64,000 bases of DNA. Origin: Ectopseudomonas mendocina (GTDB lineage: Bacteria; Pseudomonadota; Gammaproteobacteria; Pseudomonadales; Pseudomonadaceae). A program made the position numbers and the translations under genes. Of this stretch, positions 12,504 through 22,725 are shown in pieces. The DNA is taken from positions 62,001-126,000 of the forward strand of contig NZ_JADTQG010000003.1 in assembly GCF_016008875.1 (NCBI RefSeq), in the 5' to 3' direction. Below the pieces are notes generated by a model that saw only the letters and a list, made by a program, of their open reading frames with translations, had not been told where the DNA came from and did not search any database. Numbering within the stretch: the stretch's first letter is position 1; each line of letters begins with the position of its first letter.

Positions 12504-13499
12504 CTACGGTGTATTACCTGCGCTGACCGGGCTGGGTTCCTCGACCGCTTGTTCGCCACGCTTGCGCAAGGTTTTCGCGCGTTTTTCCAGCACCAGATAG
12601 GCGACGCTGGCCACCAGCAGCGGCAGCAGGTAATAGAGCACGCGATAGGCGAGCAGAGCGGCGATCAGGCTGGCCTGGCCGTACTGGTGCTGCAGCATGG
12701 CGAGGAACACCGCCTCGAGTACGCCCAGCCCGGCAGGGATATGTGCCACTACCGCAGCCATGCAGCTGATCAGCAACACGCCGAGCACGGAAGGGTAAGA
12801 CGCGCCCTCCGGCAACAGCCAGAAGATCAGTGCTGCCATAAGCGACCAATTGCTCGCACCCAGGCACAGCTGCAGCAGCGCCATTTTCAGCGACGGCAGC
12901 TTGATCGAGCGCTCACGGAAGTGCCATACCCGCTGCGTGGCGAATGCGCAGATGCCGATATAGGCGCTGACTACGCCCAGCAGGCCGAAGCCCAGCAGTT
13001 GCAACCCCGTGACGCCGAGCGCCCAGTTATCCGGCAATTGTACCAGGCGCAGGGAGAAGATCACCCCGGCCAAGGCCATGTAGCCGGTCCAGTTGGTCAA
13101 GAGGCTGAGACTGAGGATGCGCGTCACCGTCGAGGCGCTCAGCCCCAGGCGCATGTATAGCCGATAGCGCATCGCCACACCGCCGATCCATGTGGTGAAA
13201 TTGAGGTTGAAGGCATAGCAGACCATTGCCACCGGCATGACCTGGCGTGCCGGCAGGTGATGACGACTGTAATGACGACCCAGCAAGTCGTAGCCACTGA
13301 ACACCAAATAGCTGGCTAGAACGATCAATACACCGACCAGCAGAGTCTGGGCACTGTAATCGCTGAGCGACTGACGCACTTCGGCCCAGTCCAGGTTACG
13401 GATCAGCATGTACAGCAGCACCGGCACCGCCAGCAGGAAGAACAGGGTGAGTGCACGTTTGCCCCAGCGCATCCAGGGGTTGTTCTGAGCGCCATTCAT
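12504..13499 (-). CDS. ybhN: YbhN-like membrane protein (LPG-synthase/flippase TM family)
   Basis: A 331-residue inner-membrane protein with about eight hydrophobic segments, the first in RALTLFFLLAVPVLLYMLI. It belongs to the family of integral proteins related to the flippase domain of lysylphosphatidylglycerol synthase (UPF0104/YbhN). The sequence RYRLYMRLGLSASTVTRILS is typical. In E. coli the orthologue is encoded beside clsB (ybhO) and ybhP, the same order as here, and is implicated in phospholipid transport or balance. Its start overlaps the end of the phospholipase-D gene by four bases. The C-terminal tail is basic and cytoplasmic. Confidence 0.85.
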   Translation of the reverse strand: MNGAQNNPWMRWGKRALTLFFLLAVPVLLYMLIRNLDWAEVRQSLSDYSAQTLLVGVLIVLASYLVFSGYDLLGRHYSRHHLPARQVMPVAMVCYAFNLNFTTWIGGVAMRYRLYMRLGLSASTVTRILSLSLLTNWTGYMALAGVIFSLRLVQLPDNWALGVTGLQLLGFGLLGVVSAYIGICAFATQRVWHFRERSIKLPSLKMALLQLCLGASNWSLMAALIFWLLPEGASYPSVLGVLLISCMAAVVAHIPAGLGVLEAVFLAMLQHQYGQASLIAALLAYRVLYYLLPLLVASVAYLVLEKRAKTLRKRGEQAVEEPSPVSAGNTP

Positions 13500-14698
13500 C
13501 CGGTCTTTTCCTCTTCATAGCCGCTGGCTTTGTCGACAGGCTCGAGCGGTTTCAATGTCTTGCGATGCGCCGGCAGCCAGCCGGAGATCGCGGGGAAGCG
13601 GCGCAAAAAGTGAAAGCACAGAAACACCAGAGGCGCGCGCCACCAATAGCCGCGTATCACGCGTTCGAGCTCGATGCGCTTGCAATGCGCGGCAGACAGC
13701 TCGAGCAAATGGTCGTGAAGGTATTGGTTGAAGGGCCGGTCCTGAATCACCAGGTTAGCTTCCAGATTCAGCGCCAGGCTCAGTGGGTCAAGGTTGCTCG
13801 AACCCACCGTGGACCACACGTCATCCACCAGTGCCACCTTGCCGTGCAGCGGGCGCTGGCAGTATTCGTAGATCACCACACCGTCACGCAGCAGGTAGTT
13901 GTAAAGCAGACGCGAGAAGGCCTGCACCCAGCGCATGTCCGGCTGTCCCTGGAGAATCAGGGTCACTTGCACGCCGCGTCGCGCTGCATTGCGCAAGGCG
14001 CGGAGCACGCGATAACCCGGGAAGAAATAGGCGTTGGCGATCACGATGCGTTTGCGCGCCAGTTCGAAGACGCGCAAGTGCTCATCTTCGATATCCGTGG
14101 TGTGACGCTCGTTGTCGCGCTCCAGCAGCATAATGCGAGCGTCTCCGGTCTCCTGCGTGTTGGCCTGTACCGGGCTCGGTCCAGCGAGGGCGGGGCGCAA
14201 CAGGCGCAGCGTGCAGGTATGCAGGTCGGCAACGATAGGTCCGGTCACCTCCACGGCGTAGTCCTGCTTGGCCATCTCGCCATAATCGCCGAGGTGGTCG
14301 GCCGAATAATTGATCCCGCCGACAAAGGCTCGCTCGCCGTCGATCACCACGATCTTGCGATGCAGGCGGCGGAACAGGTTGGTGCGCATGCCGAAACGCC
14401 GCGGGGCGGGGTCGAAGACATGGATTTTCACCCCTTCGCGCGTCATTGCCGCCACGTATTCATTTTGCAGGTCGGCGGTGCCGTAGCCGTCCACCGCGAT
14501 GACCACGCGCACACCGCGCCGCGCCGCCTCGATCAGCACTTCCTGCAGCTCCAGGCCAACCTTGTCTTCACGGATGATGAAGGTTTCCAGCAGTACCTCG
14601 ACGCGCGCCGCGCGAATGCATTCGAACACCCGCGGGTAATAGCCTTCGCCATTGATCAACAGGCGCAGATGGTTACCGTCTCGCCACATGCCGCTCAC
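13496..14698 (-). CDS. clsB: cardiolipin synthase B-like phospholipase D protein
   Basis: A 400-residue PLD-superfamily enzyme with two HKD motifs: LHRKIVVIDGERAFVGGINYS in the first half and LHGKVALVDDVWSTVGSSN in the second. It should form cardiolipin from phosphatidylglycerol and another phospholipid at the inner membrane, as ClsB (YbhO) does. I chose GTG at 14698: GGAG stands eight bases upstream and GTGA overlaps the stop of the upstream gene. An ATG at 14689 is the alternative and would shorten the protein by three residues. It is flanked by ybhP- and ybhN-like genes, matching the E. coli cluster. Confidence 0.88.
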   Translation of the reverse strand: MSGMWRDGNHLRLLINGEGYYPRVFECIRAARVEVLLETFIIREDKVGLELQEVLIEAARRGVRVVIAVDGYGTADLQNEYVAAMTREGVKIHVFDPAPRRFGMRTNLFRRLHRKIVVIDGERAFVGGINYSADHLGDYGEMAKQDYAVEVTGPIVADLHTCTLRLLRPALAGPSPVQANTQETGDARIMLLERDNERHTTDIEDEHLRVFELARKRIVIANAYFFPGYRVLRALRNAARRGVQVTLILQGQPDMRWVQAFSRLLYNYLLRDGVVIYEYCQRPLHGKVALVDDVWSTVGSSNLDPLSLALNLEANLVIQDRPFNQYLHDHLLELSAAHCKRIELERVIRGYWWRAPLVFLCFHFLRRFPAISGWLPAHRKTLKPLEPVDKASGYEEEKTG

Positions 14699-15483
14699 AG
14701 ATGAATCTCCGCTGCCAGTGGCGCGTGGTCGGACAAATGCGACCACGGCCGGGTAGACAACACCTGCGGCTCGTGCGCCGTGGCGTTGCGGGTGTAGATA
14801 CGATCCAGGCGCAGCAGCGGCATGCGTGCCGGAAAACTACGCGCCGGCTTGCCGTGCCGATGTTCGAAGGCCTCGCGCAGGCCGTGCGGTGCCAACTGCT
14901 CGTCCGCACGCAAACGCCAGTCGTTGAAGTCGCCGGCCAGAATCACCGGGGCGCTGGGGTCGAACGTCGCCAGCAGGTCGAGCAGCAGGCCGATCTGTTG
15001 ACGGCGATGCGCCTCGCGCAGGCCGAGGTGCACGCACACCGCGTGCACGGCGTCGTGCCCCGGTACGTCGAGGCGGCAATGCAGCAGGCCGCGCTGCTCG
15101 GTGCCGCTGACCGTCACGTCGAAGTTGTGGTGTTCGAGAATGGGGAAGCGCGAGAGCAGGGCGTTGCCATGGTGACCGTCCGGGTACACGGCGTTGCGCC
15201 CGTAGGCGAATTGCGGCCACATGCTGTCGGCGAGAAATTCGTATTGCGGCACGCTCGGCCAGTCGTGGAAGCGCTTGGCGTGCAGCGCATGGTTGCCGAG
15301 CACCTCCTGCAGGAAGACCAGGTCGGAGCCGGTGGCCTGCACGGCGCTACGCAGCTCCGGCAGGATGAAGCGACGGTTGAGTGCGGTGAAGCCCTTGTGC
15401 GTGTTGATTGTCAGCACGCGCAGGCGCTTGACCGGTGTCACGCGGTCGATGATCACCTCCGGTTTGGCAATGGTGTTGTTCAT
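14695..15483 (-). CDS. ybhP: YbhP-like endonuclease/exonuclease/phosphatase family protein
   Basis: A 262-residue EEP-superfamily hydrolase. The metal-binding and catalytic blocks are in order: LTINTHKGF, LVFLQEVLG (Glu), AVYPDGHHGNALLSRFP, VILAGDFNDW and a final LSDHAPLAAEIHL with the catalytic His. Members hydrolyse phosphodiesters of DNA, inositol phosphates or sphingomyelin; the association with clsB suggests a lipid-linked substrate, which is an inference. The ATG at 15483 was taken because homology starts just after it; its ribosome-binding site is weak. It lies 16 bases after the dehydrogenase gene and overlaps clsB by four bases. Confidence 0.85.
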   Translation of the reverse strand: MNNTIAKPEVIIDRVTPVKRLRVLTINTHKGFTALNRRFILPELRSAVQATGSDLVFLQEVLGNHALHAKRFHDWPSVPQYEFLADSMWPQFAYGRNAVYPDGHHGNALLSRFPILEHHNFDVTVSGTEQRGLLHCRLDVPGHDAVHAVCVHLGLREAHRRQQIGLLLDLLATFDPSAPVILAGDFNDWRLRADEQLAPHGLREAFEHRHGKPARSFPARMPLLRLDRIYTRNATAHEPQVLSTRPWSHLSDHAPLAAEIHL

Positions 15484-15499
15484 TTTCGGCCCCGCTCGC

Positions 15500-16768
15500 T
15501 CACAGGCTGCCAGGCTTCTTCGAGCGTGACTCGCCGAGCGGATCGGCTTCGGCAATCACGCGATCAAGGATGGCGTCGCCGTGCACCCGCTCTTCGCTGC
15601 CGTGGCTGGCGTCATTCTTCGCCGGCTGCAATTGCACCTTGATCCAGCCGCTGTCACGACGGTCGAAGGCCTTGAAGGCTTCGATGGCATCGCTCATGGG
15701 TTTGACCTGAGTAAGGATCTTCGCCGGATCGATGCGACCGGCCTGGACCATCTCGATCAGTTGCGGGATGTAGCGGCGATGGTTGCAATTACCCATGTTG
15801 ACGCTGAGGTTCTTGTTCATCGCCTGGCCGATGGGAAAATCACGTGTCTGCTGCGGGTAAACGCCGATGATGCCCAACGTGCCGGCCTTGGCCAGGGCGT
15901 CGACGGCCCACTGCAGGGCCTGCTCGGGGGCGTCGCCGGGCTGCCATTCGTGGCCTTCTGGCTGGCGTGGCGAGTGGCCGTGGGCCGGGCACTGGGCATC
16001 GACGCCCACCGCATCGATGGCGCGGTCCACACCGATGCCATTGGTCAGCCGGCGCAGGGTTTCGACCGGATCCTCACGGTCGAAGTTGATCACCTCGGCG
16101 CCCTGGCGACGGGCCATGTCCAGTCGATCGTCGAGATGATCGATGGCGAACACGCGCGCAGCGCCAAGTAGCTTGGCGCTGGCAATGGCGAACTGACCGA
16201 CCGGTCCGGCGCCGAATACGGCGACGGTATCGCCGCTGCCGACTTCGGCCAATTCGGCGCCAAAGTACCCCGTGGGGAAAATATCGGAGAGTAGGATGGC
16301 CTGGTCGTCGCTGATCTCGCTGGGCAGCTTCACCAGGCCGATGTTGGCGAAGGGAATGCGCGCCATTTCGGCCTGCAGGCCATGGAAGGCGCCGGTGATT
16401 TCTGGGCCGCCGTAGAAGGAAGTGCCGGCCTGCTTGCCGTTGGGGTTGGCCTCATCGCATTGGGCATAGTAGCCAGCGCGGCAATAGCTGCAGTTGCCAC
16501 AGGCAATGGTGGATGGCACCACGACGCGGTCACCGATGTTCAGGTTGCGCACGTCGCTGCCCAGCGCTTCGACGATGCCCACGGCCTCATGGCCAAGGAT
16601 GGTGCCCTTGCGCATGCCACCCACGGTGCCACGCACGAAATGCAGGTCGGTGCCGCAGATGGCCGAGGCGGTGATGCGAATGACCGCATCGGTACTGGCC
16701 TGTACCTCGGGTTCCGGCACATCGTCCAGGCGAATATCGCCAATATCGTGGAATACCACTGCTTTCAT
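15500..16768 (-). CDS. zinc-dependent alcohol/formaldehyde dehydrogenase
   Basis: A 422-residue medium-chain dehydrogenase. The catalytic zinc site is seen in ASAICGTDLHFVRG and ILGHEAVGIVE, and the structural zinc loop in ACGNCSYCRAGYYAQCD. The Rossmann motif is VAVFGAGPVGQFAI. An insertion around residues 255-285 (QCPAHGHSPRQPEGHE) is typical of the glutathione-independent formaldehyde dehydrogenase-like branch, so an aldehyde or alcohol stress role is likely; the substrate is not certain. GGGAGACGATC precedes the ATG. It is the first gene of the operon leading into ybhP-clsB-ybhN. Confidence 0.88.
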   Translation of the reverse strand: MKAVVFHDIGDIRLDDVPEPEVQASTDAVIRITASAICGTDLHFVRGTVGGMRKGTILGHEAVGIVEALGSDVRNLNIGDRVVVPSTIACGNCSYCRAGYYAQCDEANPNGKQAGTSFYGGPEITGAFHGLQAEMARIPFANIGLVKLPSEISDDQAILLSDIFPTGYFGAELAEVGSGDTVAVFGAGPVGQFAIASAKLLGAARVFAIDHLDDRLDMARRQGAEVINFDREDPVETLRRLTNGIGVDRAIDAVGVDAQCPAHGHSPRQPEGHEWQPGDAPEQALQWAVDALAKAGTLGIIGVYPQQTRDFPIGQAMNKNLSVNMGNCNHRRYIPQLIEMVQAGRIDPAKILTQVKPMSDAIEAFKAFDRRDSGWIKVQLQPAKNDASHGSEERVHGDAILDRVIAEADPLGESRSKKPGSL

Positions 16769-16959
16769 GATCGTCTCCCGTTGTCGGTCAGATGGCCGCA
16801 GCCTGTGACTATCAGCTGGGTCTCTGCCATGGGATGCACCCTGTACGCTGAAAGTTGGCGCCACGGTTTATCCGATGTCTTTGTTTTTCGAGTCGAAGGA
16901 GGAAAGCAGGGTTCAGGCTTTTTTTGGGTTCGGATGGTTTGGGAAATGTGCGGGTTGAT
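16769..16959. other. upstream region of the dehydrogenase operon
   Basis: About 190 bases before the dehydrogenase start. No gene is seen. It should hold the promoter of the minus-strand operon, but I cannot name a convincing -35/-10 pair. It contains T-rich stretches (around 16918-16926) just before the inverted-repeat element. Confidence 0.4.
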
Positions 16960-17513
16960 ACCGGACTGGCAATTATGTGTTAGCTGTCGATAACGTGGCA
17001 CTATCCGTTAGCGTGTCGCCTGATCTGATGGGTTTCGCCCCTTACGGGCGAGTCACTTTCTCTTGCTTGCCCAAGAGAAAGTAACCAAAGAGAAGGGCAC
17101 CCCACCATCCGGCCCCGGCTGCGCCGCGGTTCCCTCGCTCCATCACCACTCCAGGGGCACGCTGCGAAGGGCCATCCCTGGCCCATCGCAGCTCTCGCGA
17201 CATCCATGTCGCTCAACCCCTTCCATGGCGATTCCACTCGGCCTCCTGAAGGGGACCTGGGCGTCGCCTGTGAGATCGCGCTTCAAGATCAAAAGCCAAA
17301 CGCTACCGACTTTGATCTTCCGGAGATGTCGCAAGCTCGCGACTTGGTCCCCTTCAGGAGGCCGAGTGGAGGAGGTACGTAGGGGATGAGCCGCATGGAT
17401 GTGGCGAATCAAGGTGTGGCGCCCGTAAGGGGCGCAACCCAAACGCTCAGTGCACGCGGTGATGGATATTGCTAAGTCAGTAAGCGATAGGCACACAAAC
17501 TTGCCAGTCCGGT
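16960..17513. repeat. 554-bp element of nested inverted repeats (MITE-like or structured RNA)
   Basis: The ends carry the inverted 13-mer ACCGGACTGGCAA (16960-16972) and its complement (17501-17513), with partial similarity continuing inward. Inside is an inverted pair CGCCCCTTACGGGCG (17036-17050) / complement (17420-17434), flanked by a matching GGGTT. Further in, the 17201-17220 block matches 17381-17400 inverted with a few mismatches. A perfect 24-base pair lies at 17234-17257 / 17346-17369, and AAGATCAAA pairs with TTTGATCTT (17284-17319). The left half also has local hairpins at 17055-17082 (11-bp stem), 17161-17192 (14-bp stem, one mismatch) and 17197-17212. Short open frames cross it but look incidental. 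I recall the CTTGCTTGCCCAAGAGAAAG wording from other Pseudomonas intergenic regions. Confidence 0.75.
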
Positions 17514-17575
17514 GCCTAACGTCTCTCCCGCTAAATGCGAAGAACTTTCCCGGCCAGCCATCCATGGCTGCCGTT

Positions 17576-19696
<2,121 letters not shown>

Positions 19697-19706
19697 GGTG
19701 GCGACC

Positions 19707-19961
19707 TCAGGCTTTCGGCGTCTTGGGTGTGCGCGGAGCACGGGGTTTCTTCAGCAATGCCGGCTGTTCGGCTTCGCTCAGCGGCACCGTCTTCGGCTTG
19801 CTGATACGCCGCGGCTTGGGCGCTGCCGGAGTCTGGGCCTGAGCCTCGGCTTCGGCCAGTTTGCTGGCCATTTTCCAGTGGCGCTCATGCTGGCCATGGG
19901 GACGACCTTCGGATTCCCAGATCTGGAAGGCAAATTCGCGGATACGCTGTTCATCGATCAT
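19707..19961 (-). CDS. DUF2934 protein
   Basis: An 84-residue protein. The first 30 residues (IREFAFQIWESEGRPHG) match the DUF2934 motif, a short helical segment often found beside glucan and trehalose genes. The rest is low-complexity, rich in Pro, Lys and Ala (RTPKTPKA at the C-terminus), suggesting a disordered basic tail. AGGAGC stands before the ATG. It overlaps the end of treY by 11 bases and precedes glgX by 10. Function unknown; the position suggests a partner or regulator of the glucan enzymes. Confidence 0.82.
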   Translation of the reverse strand: MIDEQRIREFAFQIWESEGRPHGQHERHWKMASKLAEAEAQAQTPAAPKPRRISKPKTVPLSEAEQPALLKKPRAPRTPKTPKA

Positions 19962-22725
19962 GGCGTGGCTCCTGTGATGACGGGGTGATACGAAGCAGAT
20001 TGACTGGAAACCTGGCCAGCGCAGCGGCAAGCGCGATGCCCTGATCCGTGGCGACCTGGCAGTCGCCAAGCAGACCCGTTGCCTGCCGGGCATGCAGTTC
20101 TTCGGGCAATACGATCCTGGTGTTGCCCCAACGCTGTGGCGGTACGTGCGGCACCGGATGCTCGCCTAGCAGCCCAGCGGCCAGCCGTGGGACGATGACC
20201 AGCAGGTGGTCGTCGCCATGGCTGCGCAGGAAGGCGAGCACCTGAGCGGCGTGTTCACCGGTGACGCCAAGCGGGCGGTAACTGCCCTGGCTGAACAGCA
20301 GCGGACATTCTGCGCGCAAGGCCAGTGTCTGGCGGATCAGCCACTGCTTGATGCGCCCGTCCTGCCAGTTGGCCAACCTGGCCTCGGGCGTGACCTCGGC
20401 ATGCAGGGCAGCCTGTCGCGCGGGGAAATCCACCGGGCGGCGGTTGTCCGGGTCGACCAGGCTGAAATCCCAGAACTCGCAGCCCTGATAGAGATCGGGC
20501 ACGCCCGGTGTGGTCAGGCGCAGCAGGCACTGCACCAGGCTGTTCAGTGCACCGGCGGGCGCCAGCGCTGCAACCGCGCTGACCAGCTCCTCGCGCATGG
20601 CCAGCCCTGAAGGTTCGCACAGCAGGCGCCGCAGGAAGTCCGCACAGGCGGCCTCGTAGTCGTCGTTCGGTGCACTCCAGGCGCTGTTGAGCTTGGCCTC
20701 GCGCAACGCCTTGCGCTGCCAGCCGAGCAGACGCTGCAGGTAGGCATCCAGGCCCGTATCATCATCATCCGCTTGCAGCCCCAGCGGCCAGCTGCCGATC
20801 AGCGCCTGGTAGAGAATCGCCTCTTCGCCACCATCCGGCGCCTGCTGCAGATGTCGACTGCGCAGCGGTTGTGCCAGGCGATGCCAGTGTTTGACCCGCT
20901 CGGCATACCAGGTGGCGCGCTCGCTGAGTACCGCCAGGCGCGCGCGGCAGTCTTCGCCGCGCTTGTGATCATGGGTGGCGGTGGCCAGCAGGTTAAGCGG
21001 ATGCTGCGCTGCGCGCTCGGCGCAGGCCTGGTGAAAATGTTCGGCGCTGGCACTGAAATGCTCGGCATCGAAGCCCACGTCATAGCGCGAGAGCAGCACG
21101 CCTGCGCGATACAGCGCGGTGTCTTCGACGGCCTTGGCGGCCACCGGCGAGGTCAACTGCTGGAAGCGCGTCAGCGCTTGGGCACGCAGGCGCCGCGCGC
21201 GGCCGGGCGGCATGGCACGCAGGAAGGCGCCGCCGAGCCAGTCGTCGAGATGCGGCAGCAACGGCCAGTCGGCCTCGGCCAGGGTCTGCCGTGCGCCGTC
21301 CAGCGCCTGCTGGAAGAAACGCCGGTCCTGCTGCGAGCGGCCGCAGGCCTGGGCATAGGTGCGATACACCGGGAAATGCACGATCAGCTCGCGCAGCGCC
21401 CGGCGGATTGCGCCGAGGGTCAGGTCGCGCGTGGCGATATCGTGGCGCGCGACGTGCAGCAGGCGCTGGGCGACTTCCTCCAGATCGCCGGCCAGCGAGC
21501 CCTCCAGCACCAGCCGGCGCGCCTGCTGAATTTCTTCCTCGAACGCCGTCGGACGGCCGCTGAGCGCCCGCCACAGCGCGCTGAGTGGCAGCTCGCCGTG
21601 CGGATCGTGCTGCAGCAGCGACACCTGGTTCATGAATTCGTAGCCGGTGCTGCCGTCCACCGGCCACTCCTGCGGCAGGCTCTCACCAGCGCCGAGAATC
21701 TTCTCCACGAAAATCGGGAAGGGCGCATCGCCGCGCAGCTGGCGGACGCGGCGACGCAACCGGCTGCAATAGGCACGCGGATTGGCCAGGCCGTCGATAT
21801 GATCGATGCGCAGGCCGTCGACCAGGCCGCGCTCGATCAGCTCGAAAACCTTGGCATGTGTCTGTTCGAACACCTGGCGATGCTCGACGCGCAGTGCGCC
21901 GAGCTCGTTGATATCGAAAAAGCGCCGCCAGTTGATGTCGTCCGCCGCGGTACGCCAGCTGGCCACGCGGTAATGCTGTCGTTCCAGCAGTGCGTGCAGG
22001 CGTTTCTGCGCCGCTTCGTCATTGCCCTGAAAGCTGGCGAGCAGAGGCGGCACCTTGTCAGACTGGGCGGCCAGTTCGACAGACAGCTGTGCAGCCTGTG
22101 CGCGGCTGGCGTCATCATTGCCCAGGCGGGCGAAGCGCTGACCCAGCTCGCGCAGGTCGGCATCATCGCTGCCGCGCAGAATGCTGGCGTAGCTGGCTGG
22201 CGTCAGCGGCAGGCGATGCTCGAAGTGCTGCGCATGGAAGCGTCCGCGCTCGGCATCGAAGTGCAGCTCCAGGGTGCCGTCACGCAGCGCCTCGCCGTAG
22301 TCGCTGCGCAGGAAGGGCACCAGCAGCTGGCCGCTGAGCAGCGGGTCATGGGATTGCCATTGGATGTCGAAAAACGCTGCGTAGCGACTGCCTTGCCCCC
22401 ATTCCAGCACGTCCAGCCACCAGGGATTGCCATCGCCACCGACGGCCATGTGGTTGGGCACGATATCCAGAATCAGCCCCATTCCATGGGCGCGCAGGGC
22501 ATCCACCAACTTGACCAGTGCTTCTTCGCCGCCCAGCTCGGGGTTGATGCGGCTAGGGTCGATCACGTCGTAGCCGTGCTGCGATCCGGGGCGGGCCGTG
22601 AGAATCGGCGAAGCGTACAGGTGGCTGATCCCCAACTGCGCCATGTAGGGCACCTGCGCAGCCGCGTTGAACAGGGTGAAATCCTTGTGCAGCTGCAGGC
22701 GCAGCGTTGCGCGCAACTCAGTCAT
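19951..22725 (-). CDS. treY: malto-oligosyltrehalose synthase TreY
   Basis: A 924-residue GH13 enzyme that isomerises the reducing-end glucose of malto-oligosaccharides to form a trehalose end. It opens with ATLRLQLHKDFTLFNAAAQV and SHLYASPILTARPGSQHGYD, typical of TreY. Catalytic-region motifs are ILDIVPNHMAV and GLRIDHIDGLANPRAY (nucleophile Asp). The ATG at 22725 overlaps malQ by eight bases; the open frame extends upstream only as the malQ antisense-free alternative frame and is ignored. Its product is the substrate of TreZ, encoded two genes upstream. The C-terminal extension beyond 900 residues is variable in this family. Confidence 0.95.
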   Translation of the reverse strand: MTELRATLRLQLHKDFTLFNAAAQVPYMAQLGISHLYASPILTARPGSQHGYDVIDPSRINPELGGEEALVKLVDALRAHGMGLILDIVPNHMAVGGDGNPWWLDVLEWGQGSRYAAFFDIQWQSHDPLLSGQLLVPFLRSDYGEALRDGTLELHFDAERGRFHAQHFEHRLPLTPASYASILRGSDDADLRELGQRFARLGNDDASRAQAAQLSVELAAQSDKVPPLLASFQGNDEAAQKRLHALLERQHYRVASWRTAADDINWRRFFDINELGALRVEHRQVFEQTHAKVFELIERGLVDGLRIDHIDGLANPRAYCSRLRRRVRQLRGDAPFPIFVEKILGAGESLPQEWPVDGSTGYEFMNQVSLLQHDPHGELPLSALWRALSGRPTAFEEEIQQARRLVLEGSLAGDLEEVAQRLLHVARHDIATRDLTLGAIRRALRELIVHFPVYRTYAQACGRSQQDRRFFQQALDGARQTLAEADWPLLPHLDDWLGGAFLRAMPPGRARRLRAQALTRFQQLTSPVAAKAVEDTALYRAGVLLSRYDVGFDAEHFSASAEHFHQACAERAAQHPLNLLATATHDHKRGEDCRARLAVLSERATWYAERVKHWHRLAQPLRSRHLQQAPDGGEEAILYQALIGSWPLGLQADDDDTGLDAYLQRLLGWQRKALREAKLNSAWSAPNDDYEAACADFLRRLLCEPSGLAMREELVSAVAALAPAGALNSLVQCLLRLTTPGVPDLYQGCEFWDFSLVDPDNRRPVDFPARQAALHAEVTPEARLANWQDGRIKQWLIRQTLALRAECPLLFSQGSYRPLGVTGEHAAQVLAFLRSHGDDHLLVIVPRLAAGLLGEHPVPHVPPQRWGNTRIVLPEELHARQATGLLGDCQVATDQGIALAAALARFPVNLLRITPSSQEPRHDR

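Noticed and set aside
17001..17565. Small open frames (78, 108 and 140 codons) across the inverted-repeat element
   Set aside because: They arise on both strands of a palindromic element and change frame at the repeat edges; no start signals.
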